The notes under the pieces are model-generated. The model did no database searches and was not told where the DNA came from. It worked only from the letters and a program-made list of their open reading frames with translations. 64,000 bases of DNA from Pedobacter cryoconitis (GTDB taxonomy: Bacteria; Bacteroidota; Bacteroidia; Sphingobacteriales; Sphingobacteriaceae). This document shows positions 31,401-41,200 of this stretch, piece by piece. The stretch lies in NCBI RefSeq assembly GCF_014200605.1, contig NZ_JACHCE010000001.1:1054001-1118000 (forward strand). The letters run 5' to 3'. The first letter of the stretch is position 1; every line of letters starts with the position of its first letter. The position numbers were made by a program, and so were the translations under genes.

Positions 31401-31870
31401 AGCAAACTATAGAGGACCGCATTGTATCGGTCAAGGAGCAAATCCGGAATATTCCAAACCATGGTTTAGGTTTTGGTGTGTTGAAATACTATACTGACTT
31501 ATTAAAGGAAGAAGTTCCATCTCCTGCTGATATCAGATTTAATTATCTGGGGCAATTCTCTAATGAATTTAATAATGAGGTGTTTTCTTATGATTTTGGC
31601 TTGTCGGGTCTTGAATCTGCTCCGGAAAATAACCTCAGCGCAAAGATTGACTTTAATGTGGTCATCGTTAACAATGAACTGCAGCTGGAGATCATTTACA
31701 ATGAAAAAGCACATCATCAATCGACTATAGTACAATTCCGGGATGATTTCTTTAAATCTCTGGACTCCATTTTTGAACACTTGAAATTAACTGGGAAAAC
31801 ACGGTTTACCCCTTCTGATTTTATGAGTTCAATGATCAATCAAGAGGATATTGACGTCCTTTTCGATTAG
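25406..31870 (+). CDS. NRPS initiation enzyme: FAAL-ACP-C-A(Asn)-T-E
   Basis: A 2154-residue synthetase. A fatty acyl-AMP ligase (about 1-550; VQFSSGSTGDPKG, NPVYGLAEA) loads an acyl chain on an ACP (FFDCGGNSLKA, Ser612). The condensation domain (about 665-1100; HHAIADG, His792/793) acylates the first amino acid. The A domain (about 1110-1610; YTSGTTGEPKG, NEYGPTEAT) reads by hand as DLTKIGEIG(K), close to known Asn codes such as DLTKLGEVGK. The T domain follows (LGGDSIKA, Ser1653). An epimerisation domain ends the protein (about 1700-2130; HHLVIDGLSW at His1830, EGHGRN, RTTGWFTSIFP). The expected intermediate is N-acyl-D-Asn. This start module matches those of prodrug-type clusters. Confidence 0.93.
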   Translation: MRLNTLTAVIKHVAEFYPDQGVTFIEGAKQEKKISYEKLHQASLKVLHHLQSLGLKPKDELVFQIEDNESLVTVFWACISGGIIAVPISIGVHEEHKIKLFKVWQTLNSPYLISSKKHLEKLLTFEDERFVSVLDEMEERFIDSSDIYNPVQKGEVFPAAENDIAYVQFSSGSTGDPKGVILTHKNIISNVRSITAASGYAAGDSMISWMPLTHDMGMIGFHINPLYCGIDQYLIPTPVFIRAPRLWLDKTSEHQITILCSPNFGYKYLLKNSKDLTENHWDLSSVRLIYNGAEPISIQVIDEFLGFLEAYGLDARTMNPVYGLAEATLAVSIPEPSEEIKIYQLNRNKLTVKDKIETVEEGNNSISFVNVGKPVNDCLIRIYDQENAEVEDEIVGHIHIKGEGVTAGYYNNPKATQKILHPDGWLNTGDIGFMKDGNLCVIGRAKDIIFINGQNYFSHDLERALEELEEVELNKVVVSGFTNHLTGEEEVVVFIISKGKLEEFAKLTDRVKHLVSGKFGFEVTRIFPVKQIPKTTSGKLQRFKLLEQYLNGEFSEIETRLKEIQAVSIGEDHTSIDPADEVESKILKLWQRLLNRKAIGIEENFFDCGGNSLKAAEFASALLREFQIDLSIDKLYDHPTIKGLAEIIRTTALKQDQYKIEVGSTAEIYPGSAAQRRIYYTWLLDQDATAYNIPVAFKINADADIKLLENCIQQLIARHESLRSYFLKGEEVLLKIHDHTDFTLTCVPCAEHEIFETLKRSVKQFDLHTGPLFRSQLFIVNSSDAVLFFDFHHAIADGLSAGRFIEELSSLYAGLAIAPLTAGYRDFALWEIQVAKTGSMDEQTKYWTKVLEGELPRLELPADFQRPVFFDPAGAKLFRSLPKNQVSQLRDFAKRNNCPLQVVFISLYRVFLNKYTGSEDLIIGIPASGRRYAEFQNTFGMFVNSLPIRTQLTQQDSFLTILEKEKKAFYGAIQHQDYPFEKLARQANANMDRSRNAVFDTMFMFNSIQEPGTEQGELIRSAFDFDPGFSKFDISLEVSDQGKGELTYSIEYATQLFLEDTILSFATHFEHLIELILQVPDKPVADISILLKEEWDELANYQEAEYAKTENVYHLFEQAALKNPDFIAVEEGGHVYTYNHLKNRISNLSERIEATLCSNAEEIIAVFLPRSEKLITSFLSVLKTGATILPVDTDLPISRIEYLLFNSQCKAVITDAAGADYLKKYFSITIILTDEIDFDAVVTTTDTKQVSGKRRAYVIYTSGTTGEPKGVEIGHRSLLNYVDWAIREYVPQDRKCAFPLFTSISFDLTLTSIFVPLLSGNKIVVYEDNFGASVLTAIFKGNSVDVIKLTPSHLRLALANELIVPEGFSTEVTLIVGGESLDFELAKQVDEKFKHRVRIFNEYGPTEATIGCMIYQFDRGGNTPSVPIGKAAQNTQLYILDKFLHPVPQGVTGELYIAGDCLSSGYLWNESLTSQKFIDNPFVQGKKMYKSGDLVKRPANGELEFIGRNDSQVKINGYRIELAEIEFQLKAQEQIKEAVVLDKRNEHGKKVLYAYFTQKGDLVNEALLKSYLTEKLPYYMIPERIIEVSEFILNLNGKVDLSVLPLPVKTQEPQIPAILVNDLQKQLLSVWQDVLNMDHISIHDNFYELGGDSIKAIQIAARALTKGVEVHVKDILTYHTIDEISRHAVKVLDEASGSQELVTGDKKLSPVEHWLFNQQLVNPDVYHQCVLLKFNGKINKTWTGEFFDWAIHHHDGLRLNYDPVKDCLFYNEAHLAAAIDIREISIDLKDLNTLSPLESDPSFNIKNSLLIQVSILKDSRQDYYLYIAAHHLVIDGLSWRILLEDFYAFYLAKENNQPVVFAPKTASLKDWMNKLNIYSEQLDLETETAFWKENLKPAAQVMPSDFQTADWKTANARRISGTLNQEDTVFLLKNANINYRSDAYILLLTALSMAIRNWTAADTFTIELEGHGRNLPGINVSRTTGWFTSIFPLKLYLAEQTIEDRIVSVKEQIRNIPNHGLGFGVLKYYTDLLKEEVPSPADIRFNYLGQFSNEFNNEVFSYDFGLSGLESAPENNLSAKIDFNVVIVNNELQLEIIYNEKAHHQSTIVQFRDDFFKSLDSIFEHLKLTGKTRFTPSDFMSSMINQEDIDVLFD

Positions 31871-31919
31871 AATTCACCAAAATATTCTTTCTGTTTCCTG
31901 TAATCACTCTATCCTCTGT

Positions 31920-34900
31920 ATGATGACGCTCAAAATAAAACAAGCTGAAGTTGAAAATATTCTTGATTTAAATTCTACCCAAAAGGGAATGCTTTATCAC
32001 TACCTGAAAGGTGGGAAGGCAGGGCTTTACAATGTACAATTGTCTTTGCGTATTGAAGGAGAATTACAATTGGACAGGTTCAAAGAATCCATTCAGTATG
32101 TTCAGATTAAAAATGATACTTTACGTTCAGTTTACAGATGGGAAGGGATCAGTAAACCAATCCAGATCGTACTAAAAAAATGTCCTTTGGATGTGGTATA
32201 TAAGGATTTTTCTGTTTTTAAAGAAGATGTTGATTTTCAGCTGGAAACATATCTGAAAAATGACCGGCAAAAAGAGTTTGATCTTTCGGTACTGCCTTTG
32301 AGATTTTCTATTCTCAGGGTTTCAGAGAAGCATTTTGTATTTGTGGTTACACATCATCATATTTTATATGATGGCTGGAGTACTGGTGTTTTATTGAAGG
32401 AGGTTTTCCTTTCTTATCGTAGCCTGGTTGAATCCGGAAAACTTCCGGTTTTAGTTAAAGCCCCTTATGCTGCTGAAAATAAAAATAATGATCTTGCTTG
32501 GTCTGAAGCTGAATCCCAGTATTGGAATTCCTATTTAGCAGAATATAATACAACACCTTTTCAGGCAATCAGACATACCGTTGCACCCGGCCTTATACAA
32601 AAAAAAGAATTCTCTTTTCCTTTAATGGAAGCTGCAGACCGCTTTTCTAAACAACATAATGTCACTAAAGCGGCTATCATACATACCATTTACGGACTGT
32701 TATTACAGCGGTTCCATTTCAATGATGATATTGTCTTTGGTACTGTGCTTTCCAAAAGATCAGCTGCAATCAAAGAAGTAGAAAATATGATCGGGAATTT
32801 TGTAAAGACTATTCCCTGCCGGGTCAAAACCAGTCAGGGGGATACTTTACTGGATCTGGTTAAGCGGGTAAATCAGGATTTAATCAGGAACCATACAACT
32901 GATTTTTCTTATCAGGAAATTAAGGAAGCAAGGAAACTTGGTCCGGATGAACATTTGTTTGATACGCTGCTGGCTATTGAAAACTATCCGCTGAACCTGC
33001 AGGCAATTAATGGATCTTCAGATATTGTAGTAAGTTTTAATTCTATTCATGAACATATTGATCATCCGCTTGCAATCACTGTCTTTTTTAAAGAGGAACT
33101 GGAAATTGAAATCTTATATAGCAATGCTATTGAAGCTCAGTTTATAGCAGATTTTGCCGCAAGTTTTGGAGCTTTAGCAAATGAGCTGATTAATTATCCT
33201 GATCAGCCGGCCCATAAAGCCAGCTTATTAAACCCGCATGAAAAGGAGGCTTTGCTTAAAAAATCTCAGGGAAATAAGACGTTCAGGCACAATGATTTTA
33301 CGATTATTGATCATTTTAAAGTGCAGGCTGGTTTGAACGCTGATCGTATTGCACTGATTTATGGAAATGAACAGCTTACTTATCAGGAGCTGGACGAGAA
33401 ATCTGGCAGAATAGCGAATTACCTGATTAGCCTGGGCGCAGGAAAAGAAATACTGATCCCGCTATTTGTAGAGAGATCTATTGAAATGATTGTCGGTTTA
33501 CTGGCCATTATCAAATCGGGGGCTGCTTATGTTCCAATTGATGTAACATATCCGAAAGAACGGGTCCTGAATATCATTGAAGACACCGGAGCAACCATTG
33601 TACTGACCCAATCTCATCTGGTCTGTAAACTTGACCCCGTACAAGGATATCATTGTGTAAGTTTAGATTCCGGTTTACTTTTTGAAACCTTACCTGTAGT
33701 TGTTCCTCCTGCAGATATTGACGTAAATAACCTGCTTTATGCTATTTATACTTCAGGAACTACAGGAAAACCTAAAGGGACCCTGGTGACTCATTTAAAT
33801 GTATTGAGAGTCGTTAAAGACACGGATTACATTCATATCCATGCGGATGATACTTTGCTTCAACTGTCAAATTTTGCCTTTGATGGTTCTATATTTGATA
33901 TTTTTGGTGCGCTTTTAAATGGGGCATCACTCCGGTTGATTTCAGGCAGTGAATTATCTAATCTGGACCGGCTGGCAGAAATCTTTGTAGCGGACAAAAT
34001 TTCTATTGCCTTTATGACTACTGCACTTTTTAATGTGCTTGCTGATCAGAAAATCGCCTGCCTGGCTAACGTGAAAAAATTATTGTTTGGCGGGGAATTA
34101 GTCTCCTTGAAACATGTACAAAAAGTGCTCAGCTTATTAGGACCTGACCGGCTTATCCATGTATATGGGCCAACAGAATCTACTGTTTTTGCTACTTACT
34201 ATCCAATCAATTCAATAGATACTGAACTTGGAACTGTTCCTATTGGCTTCCCTATAGGAGATACTGATGCTTATATATTAGATAATCAACTCGGATTATT
34301 GCCTGCTGGTGCAATGGGAGAGTTATATATCGCAGGTGATGGTATTGTCAGAGGGTATTTGAATGCTCAGGAAGAAACTGCCATGCGTTTTATTCCCAAT
34401 CCTTTTGGAAAGGGGAACCTGTATAAAACAGGTGACCTGGTACGGAGAATTCCGGATGGCAATATTGAGTTTATCGGCCGTATTGATAACCAGATAAAGA
34501 TCCGCGGTTTCAGAATAGAACTGGGTGAAATAGAGCATCAGCTTTCTTTACATCCGGGTTTAAAAGATGTCATCGTGGACTGCCGGGAGCGTTCGGGAGA
34601 TAAATTACTGGTGGCTTATTATGTGGCTGAAAATGAAATGAATAGTCAGGAACTCAAACAGTTCTTAGCAGATAAACTTCCTGAATATATGATTCCGTCC
34701 TGTTTTATGCCGGTACCTGTCTTTCCATTAACAGGAAATGGCAAGGTTGATAAAAAAATGCTGCCGGTACCTGATATTTTTTCGGGTGATATATATATCG
34801 CCCCTTCAAACCAGACGGAATCAGAACTGGCAGCCATATGGGCTGAAGTACTCAATTTACCTTTTAGCAGGATTAGCGTAGACAAAAGCTTTTTTGAACT

Positions 34901-37900
34901 GGGAGGTCATTCATTAAGAGCAATGGTACTGACCAATACAATTGCCAAAAAACTGGGCATCACAATAGCGCTTCGTGATATATTCAGTTATCCGAATATC
35001 AAAAAACTAAGTGAATATATCAGCAAAAAGGGTACACAATCTTATGAAGCACTTTCTAAAGCAACTGTAAAAGATTATTATCCGCTTTCATCTGTCCAGA
35101 AACGACTTTATTTTCTGTTCGAGTTTGACAGGTCATCCTTACTTTACAATATGCCCCGGTTGTTCCGGTTAAAAGGGCAGCCAGCTCTTTCTTTACTGGA
35201 AGCAGCCTTTAAAAAACTCATTTCCAGGCACGAAATTCTGCGTACTTCCTTTGTCCTTGTCAATGGAGAGCCTTATCAGCAGATTACTACAGATTTTGAT
35301 TTCGGGATTACGGTATATTATGCTGCTGATGCAGCAGAAGAGGAAAAGATGATTCATTCTTTTATCCGCCCGTTTGACCTGGGAAAAGGACCCTTGTTGC
35401 GTGTTGGACTTCTTGATTTGGGGAACGAAGAGTCTTTGCTGCTGATTGATCTGCACCATATTGTGATGGATGGAGTTTCTCAGGGCATCTTTATCCGGGA
35501 TTTTATGGCGCTATATAATGGTGAAGTGCTTGCTGAACAACGTTTGCAATACAGTGATTATGCGGTATGGCAGCAGAGTGAGGTACAACAGGAGCGTTTG
35601 AAAGATCAGCGGTCATTCTGGCTTAATACTTATCAGGAACTTCCGGAATCGCTGAATCTGCCTCTGGATCATGTACGTCCTGTTCATAGAAGTCATCAGG
35701 GCTGTATCATGAGTTTTGAAATAGGATTGAATGAAACACAATATTTAAAAGATCTGGCGCAGCAGCAGGGAGGAACCTTATTTATTGTACTGCTAGCTTT
35801 ATACAATATTCTGCTTAGCCGTTTAGGGAACCAGGAAGATATTGTTGTTGGTGTACCTACCGCTGGCAGACCACATGCAGATGTGGATGAGATGCTTGGC
35901 ATGTTTGTGAATACGCTGGCTATGCGGAATAATCCAGCTGGAGAATTGATGTTCAGCGAATTTTTAAGCCAGGTGAAAGCGAGTAGCTTTGCGTATTTTG
36001 AGCATCAGGACTATCAATATGAAGATCTGATTGATCAGCTTAAAGTAGAACGTAGTTTAGGGCGTAATCCTTTATTCGATGTGCTTTTTGCTTATGAGAA
36101 TTTTGAAGAAATAACGCTTGATATTCCGGGTCTTAAGCTCGCTGACTATACTCAAAAAAACAGAGTAGCCAAGTTTGACCTTATCCTTACGGCTGTGGAA
36201 AAGGAAGGAAAACTGCAGTTGAATTTTGAATATGCTATTGATATATTCAATGCAGATACTATTAACAGGTTGTCAGGATATTTTGAAAGACTGGTTTCTT
36301 CCATAATTGCAGAACCGGATATTCTGTTACGTGACATTGAAATACTTTCAGCACAGGAACGTCAGCATTTACTGATTGATTTTAACGGACCGGAGGTTGT
36401 CTACCCTGCAAATAAAACTGTGATTGGTTTATTTGAAGAACAGGTCAGTAAATCACCAGATCGGATTGCGGTGGTACATGAGGATTTAAGCTTAACGTAT
36501 CATGAACTGAATGTACGGGTTAATCAGCTTGCCCATTATTTACTGGCACAGGGGCTTCGCAAAGAAACACTTGTTCCGGTTTGTATAGACCGGTCTGCGG
36601 ATACCATTATAGGAATGCTGGGCATATTAAAAGCGGGAGGTACTTACGTCCCGATTGATCCTGAATACCCGGCAGAGCGGATTGGCTATATTTTAAAAGA
36701 AGTCAATGCCGGAAAATTATTAACTAAGTCTTATTTAATTGACAAAGTCAAAAATGATCACCCCTGTGAGTTTATCTATATGGACGATCAGGAGTTACTG
36801 GCAGAATGGTCCGGTGAAAATCCGCAGCTGGCAGTGACGACAAATGACCTGATCAATGTTATTTTTACTTCAGGTACAACTGGTAAGCCTAAAGGTGTGA
36901 TGGTAACGCATGGCGGAATGTATAACCTGATTAAAAACCAGATGGACTATCTGGGACTGAGTGACAGAGATCATGTGCTGCAATTCTCTTCACTTGCTTT
37001 TGATGCCTTTGGTTTTGAAATATTTCCTGCATTATGTGCTGGTGCGCAGCTCTTTATCCCTGCCCGGGTAAAAAATATGTCTATTGGATTTATGCAGGAT
37101 TTTATCCTCCAAAATAGTATATCTGTAGCTACACTGCCACCTTCTTATCAATCTTTGCTAGAGGATAGTTTAATTTCATTGCGTACGATTGTGTCGGCAG
37201 GAGAAGCCTTAAATATAAAAGTTGCTCAAAAACTGATGGATGCAGGTGTCCGTATCGTAAACGGTTATGGCCCTACAGAAGCCTCTGTTTGTGTAACCAT
37301 GTCTGCACATCCTGTGATCAATGAAAAACTAAGCACTATTGGAAAACCGCTGAACAATGTGAAAGTCTATATCCTGGATCAATACGGCCGGTTATGTCCG
37401 ATAGGAGTAAAAGGAGAGTTATGTATTGGGGGCTGTCAGCTTGCCCGTGGATATTATAATGATACGGAGCTTACAGCAAAACGGTTCCTGAATGATCATT
37501 TTGAGGAATTATCTTCCGGGAAGATATATAAAACCGGCGATGTAGCGAGATGGCTGGAAACTGGTGATATCGAATTTCTTGGAAGGATAGACGATCAGGT
37601 GAAAATCAGGGGTTTCCGGATAGAACTGGATGAAATTAACCATCATCTTTCACAGTTTACGCAGGTTAAGGAGTCAGTTGTAATCAATAAAACTGCTATT
37701 GAAGGAAATTATCTGGTTGCTTATTTTGTTGCAGATGAACAGATTAATTCAAAAACACTACGTGATTATCTGCTGTCAAAAATACCTGAGTATATGATCC
37801 CCTCTTATTTTATGCAGCTGGATATTTTACCCTTAACCACGCATGGGAAAGTAAATAAAAATGCCTTACCTGAACCTCATATTGCTGATGACCAGAGTTA

Positions 37901-38216
37901 TACATCTGCCGATACGGAAATGCAAAAGCAATTGCTGTCTATTTGGGCAGAAGTTCTGGGGATAGCTGAAGATCAGATCAGTATTGATAAAAGCTTTTTT
38001 GAGCTGGGTGGCAATTCTATTAAGATCATCAAGTTACACTCAAAAATCAATGAAAAATTTGACTGGCACATTTCAGTAAGTGAAATGTTTCTGTACCCTA
38101 GTATTATTGCTATGATTGATTTTGTAGAAAATGGAGCAGACCATACGGAAGCCTATGAGAATAAAGCAACTGAGGATGTTATCGCGATGCGCGGAATAAT
38201 TAATAATTTTTCATAA
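31920..38216 (+). CDS. NRPS: C-A(Ile)-T-C-A(Phe-like)-T
   Basis: I chose the ATG at 31920 (2098 aa; a second Met follows at once). The ATG at 31851 overlaps the upstream gene and adds a non-homologous leader. The first C domain (HHILYDGWS near residue 146) must accept a D-residue from the preceding E domain. A domain 1 (SGTTGKPKG, VYGPTEST) reads DGFFLGVVF(K), close to Ile codes. A T domain follows (LGGHSLRA, Ser998). The second C has HHIVMDG at residues 1179-1185. A domain 2 (FTSGTTGKPKG, NGYGPTEAS) reads DAFTVAGVC(K), similar to Phe/aromatic codes. The last T domain has Ser2033 (LGGNSIKI). The spacing to its neighbours is 49 bp and 14 bp. Confidence 0.93.
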   Translation: MMTLKIKQAEVENILDLNSTQKGMLYHYLKGGKAGLYNVQLSLRIEGELQLDRFKESIQYVQIKNDTLRSVYRWEGISKPIQIVLKKCPLDVVYKDFSVFKEDVDFQLETYLKNDRQKEFDLSVLPLRFSILRVSEKHFVFVVTHHHILYDGWSTGVLLKEVFLSYRSLVESGKLPVLVKAPYAAENKNNDLAWSEAESQYWNSYLAEYNTTPFQAIRHTVAPGLIQKKEFSFPLMEAADRFSKQHNVTKAAIIHTIYGLLLQRFHFNDDIVFGTVLSKRSAAIKEVENMIGNFVKTIPCRVKTSQGDTLLDLVKRVNQDLIRNHTTDFSYQEIKEARKLGPDEHLFDTLLAIENYPLNLQAINGSSDIVVSFNSIHEHIDHPLAITVFFKEELEIEILYSNAIEAQFIADFAASFGALANELINYPDQPAHKASLLNPHEKEALLKKSQGNKTFRHNDFTIIDHFKVQAGLNADRIALIYGNEQLTYQELDEKSGRIANYLISLGAGKEILIPLFVERSIEMIVGLLAIIKSGAAYVPIDVTYPKERVLNIIEDTGATIVLTQSHLVCKLDPVQGYHCVSLDSGLLFETLPVVVPPADIDVNNLLYAIYTSGTTGKPKGTLVTHLNVLRVVKDTDYIHIHADDTLLQLSNFAFDGSIFDIFGALLNGASLRLISGSELSNLDRLAEIFVADKISIAFMTTALFNVLADQKIACLANVKKLLFGGELVSLKHVQKVLSLLGPDRLIHVYGPTESTVFATYYPINSIDTELGTVPIGFPIGDTDAYILDNQLGLLPAGAMGELYIAGDGIVRGYLNAQEETAMRFIPNPFGKGNLYKTGDLVRRIPDGNIEFIGRIDNQIKIRGFRIELGEIEHQLSLHPGLKDVIVDCRERSGDKLLVAYYVAENEMNSQELKQFLADKLPEYMIPSCFMPVPVFPLTGNGKVDKKMLPVPDIFSGDIYIAPSNQTESELAAIWAEVLNLPFSRISVDKSFFELGGHSLRAMVLTNTIAKKLGITIALRDIFSYPNIKKLSEYISKKGTQSYEALSKATVKDYYPLSSVQKRLYFLFEFDRSSLLYNMPRLFRLKGQPALSLLEAAFKKLISRHEILRTSFVLVNGEPYQQITTDFDFGITVYYAADAAEEEKMIHSFIRPFDLGKGPLLRVGLLDLGNEESLLLIDLHHIVMDGVSQGIFIRDFMALYNGEVLAEQRLQYSDYAVWQQSEVQQERLKDQRSFWLNTYQELPESLNLPLDHVRPVHRSHQGCIMSFEIGLNETQYLKDLAQQQGGTLFIVLLALYNILLSRLGNQEDIVVGVPTAGRPHADVDEMLGMFVNTLAMRNNPAGELMFSEFLSQVKASSFAYFEHQDYQYEDLIDQLKVERSLGRNPLFDVLFAYENFEEITLDIPGLKLADYTQKNRVAKFDLILTAVEKEGKLQLNFEYAIDIFNADTINRLSGYFERLVSSIIAEPDILLRDIEILSAQERQHLLIDFNGPEVVYPANKTVIGLFEEQVSKSPDRIAVVHEDLSLTYHELNVRVNQLAHYLLAQGLRKETLVPVCIDRSADTIIGMLGILKAGGTYVPIDPEYPAERIGYILKEVNAGKLLTKSYLIDKVKNDHPCEFIYMDDQELLAEWSGENPQLAVTTNDLINVIFTSGTTGKPKGVMVTHGGMYNLIKNQMDYLGLSDRDHVLQFSSLAFDAFGFEIFPALCAGAQLFIPARVKNMSIGFMQDFILQNSISVATLPPSYQSLLEDSLISLRTIVSAGEALNIKVAQKLMDAGVRIVNGYGPTEASVCVTMSAHPVINEKLSTIGKPLNNVKVYILDQYGRLCPIGVKGELCIGGCQLARGYYNDTELTAKRFLNDHFEELSSGKIYKTGDVARWLETGDIEFLGRIDDQVKIRGFRIELDEINHHLSQFTQVKESVVINKTAIEGNYLVAYFVADEQINSKTLRDYLLSKIPEYMIPSYFMQLDILPLTTHGKVNKNALPEPHIADDQSYTSADTEMQKQLLSIWAEVLGIAEDQISIDKSFFELGGNSIKIIKLHSKINEKFDWHISVSEMFLYPSIIAMIDFVENGADHTEAYENKATEDVIAMRGIINNFS

Positions 38217-38230
38217 ATATTAATATCGAT

Positions 38231-41200
38231 ATGGATAAATATACGGGCTTTGAAATTGCGATAATCGGTATGTCCTGCCGTTTTCCTGGTGCTGATAATA
38301 CGTCAGAATTTTGGGAAAACATTAAAAATGGAAAGAATAGTATCTCTTATTTTAGTGAGGAGGAGTTAATCGAAAACGGCGTAACTGCCCAGGAAATTAA
38401 TAACCCATTTTATGTGAAAGCTAATTCTTATGTGAAAAATAAAGAGTTTTTTGATGCTGAATTTTTTGGATACAGGCCAGAGGAAGCAATGATCATGGAT
38501 CCTCAGATCAGGGTTTTTCACGAAGTATGCTGGGAAGCGATTGAAGATGCCGGTTATAACTTGAGTAACTGCGATAAAAATATCGGTCTTTTTGCTGGTG
38601 GTGCCACTAATTTAGCCTGGGAAAATCATGCGGTTTTTCTAAACAGAGAAGGACTGGTTGATGGTTACACGGCTTCACAAGTGAGGAATGTAACTTTCAT
38701 GAATGCTATAATTGCTTACTTTTTTAACCTGCAGGGACCTGCATTATATTTAAATACGGCTTGTTCTACATCACTGGTTGCTATACAGAGAGCTTGTTTA
38801 AGTCTTTTGTTGAGAGAATGCGATATGGCGCTGGCGGGAGGTGTAACGATAAATAACAATTTAAATATTGGTTATCTCTACCAGGAAGGTATGATTAATT
38901 CACCGGATGGGTACTGCAGAACTTTTGATGCACAGGCTAACGGAACTGTTGGTGGTGAGGGTGCCGGAGTCATACTGTTGAAGCGTCTGGAGGATGCGAT
39001 CAGGGACAAGGATAATATTCAGGCGATTATCAAAGGCGGGGCGATTAATAATGATGGAAACAATAAGCAGGCTTTTGCTGCACCAAGTGTAAACGGGCAA
39101 TATAAAAATATTATTAAGGCCTTAAAAACAGCAGGAGTAGAGCCTTCGACTGTTGGTTTTATAGAAACTCACGGGACAGCCACACCATTGGGAGATCCCA
39201 TAGAGGTGGAGGCTTTAAGCAAGGCTTATCAAACTTTAAATCTAAGTAATTTTTGTGCTTTAGGTTCTGTAAAACCAAATATTGGTCATTTAGATATGGC
39301 TGCGGGAGTTGCCGGACTGATTAAAGCGGTTCTGGCATTGAAAAATAAATCTCTGCCCCCGGTAATCAATTATGAACAGCCTAACCGGAATATTGATTTT
39401 GAAAACTCTGCATTTTATGTAAATCAGGCGTTAAAACCATGGAATAAGATGAATGGCCGTTTGCGCAGGGCAGCTGTAAATTCTCTGGGAATTGGCGGTA
39501 CTAATGCGCATGTTATTCTGGAGGAAGCACCATTTTTAAAACAAACGCCTGATCTGGCTGAATTTAAATTGCTATTGTTTTCGGCTAAATCTAAACAATC
39601 ACTTTACCGGTATCTGGAGAAGTTCCTTTATTTTCTTGAAAATGAGGAGGAAGCTAAATTGGAGGATATCGCCTATACTTTACAAATAGGCAGAAGCAGT
39701 TTTTCGCATCAAAAAGCAGTAGTCTGTAAGGATAGAGAGGAGGCGAAGCAATTATTAAAGGATCTATTGACAACAACATCTTTTGATACTGAAGAAAACC
39801 AAAAGCCGAAGGTAGTTTTTATGTTCTCTGGTCAGGGCTCTCAATATGTAAATATGGGCAAAGACCTTTATTTGAATGACTCTTATTTTAAAGGGGTCAT
39901 GGATAAATGCTTTGAAATTGCAGAGACGCTTTGTGGTAAAGATTTGTCAGCAGTTTTGTTTAATGCCCGCCCTGAGTATAATGACCTGGATCATACTGAA
40001 TATACACAGCCATGTTTATTTATCATTGAATATGCTTTAGCAAAGACTTTGATGAACCTGGGGATTACACCTGATGTGATGATTGGTCATAGTATAGGTG
40101 AATATGTGGCTGCTTGTATCAGTGGGGTTATTTCTTTAGAAGATGCTTTAGCTATTGTCATTAAAAGGGGTGAGCTGATGAGCCAAACCAAAGATGGCCG
40201 GATGTTAAGCATCCGCATAACTGAGCAGGTGCTGACCGGATTATTAAAGGATCAGCCTGAACTGGAAATAGCGGCTATCAACAGCACCGGTTTATGTGTG
40301 GTTTCGGGAGGTAAAAATGCCATCAGTACTTTTGAAACTTTACTAAAAGAGAGTGGGTTTGAGGCGCAGCCGGTTAAGGCTTCTCATGCTTTTCATTCTT
40401 CGTTAATGGAAGATATCAGAGAGAGTTTTGAAAATGAAATAAGAAAGTACAGCTTTAAACAGCCTCAGATACCTTATGTATCCTGTTTAACCGGTCATTT
40501 GGTTGAGCTTGATGATTTGGTTAAGCCAGCTTATTGGTTTAACCAGCTCAGGCATACCGTTAAGTTTAAAGAGGGCATAACTCAGATTTTAAAGCTATCA
40601 GATCAGTCTCCCTTATTTATTGAGGTTGGGCCAGGCAATGTTTTAAGCAGCTTTTTAAATGCGAACAACGAAATTCAGCCGGAGATTAAAAAGGTAAATC
40701 TTCTACGGCACCCAAGACATACTTTAAATGATTATAAATTCTTTTTGCAATCAATTGCTGAATTATGGATTAATGGATTAAAGCTCGATTGGGAGAAATT
40801 ATACGGCGATCAAAAGGGAAAAAGAATTTCAGTACCGACCTATGCTTTTGAAAAGTTAAAATATCCTGTTAAGGTAGATACAAAGAGGTTATTATCTAAA
40901 CTAACTGAAAGCAAAATTCCAGATGAAGCAAGAGGATTTCAGAATTGGTTTTATACGCCAACCTGGAAGCGGGGAAATCACCTTTTACCCGTAAACAGAG
41001 CTGTCAATTCCGTATTGGTATTTGCAGATCAATTGGGCATAGTTGAAAGCCTTGCCACATATTTTAATAAAAACGGCACCACGATGGTCATTGTGAAAAC
41101 AGGAATAGAGTTTTCAGAAGAATCCAGTGGCGTATTTACTATTCATCCTGAAAAAGAAGGTGATTACGATAATTTAATGGCCACACTTTTCAACCGAAAC

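Noticed and set aside
31851..31919. Upstream ATG of the second NRPS (overlap with the first NRPS)
   Set aside because: The extra 23 residues show no similarity to C-domain starts; the ATG at 31920 is followed at once by a normal C-domain start and leaves a 49-bp gap.
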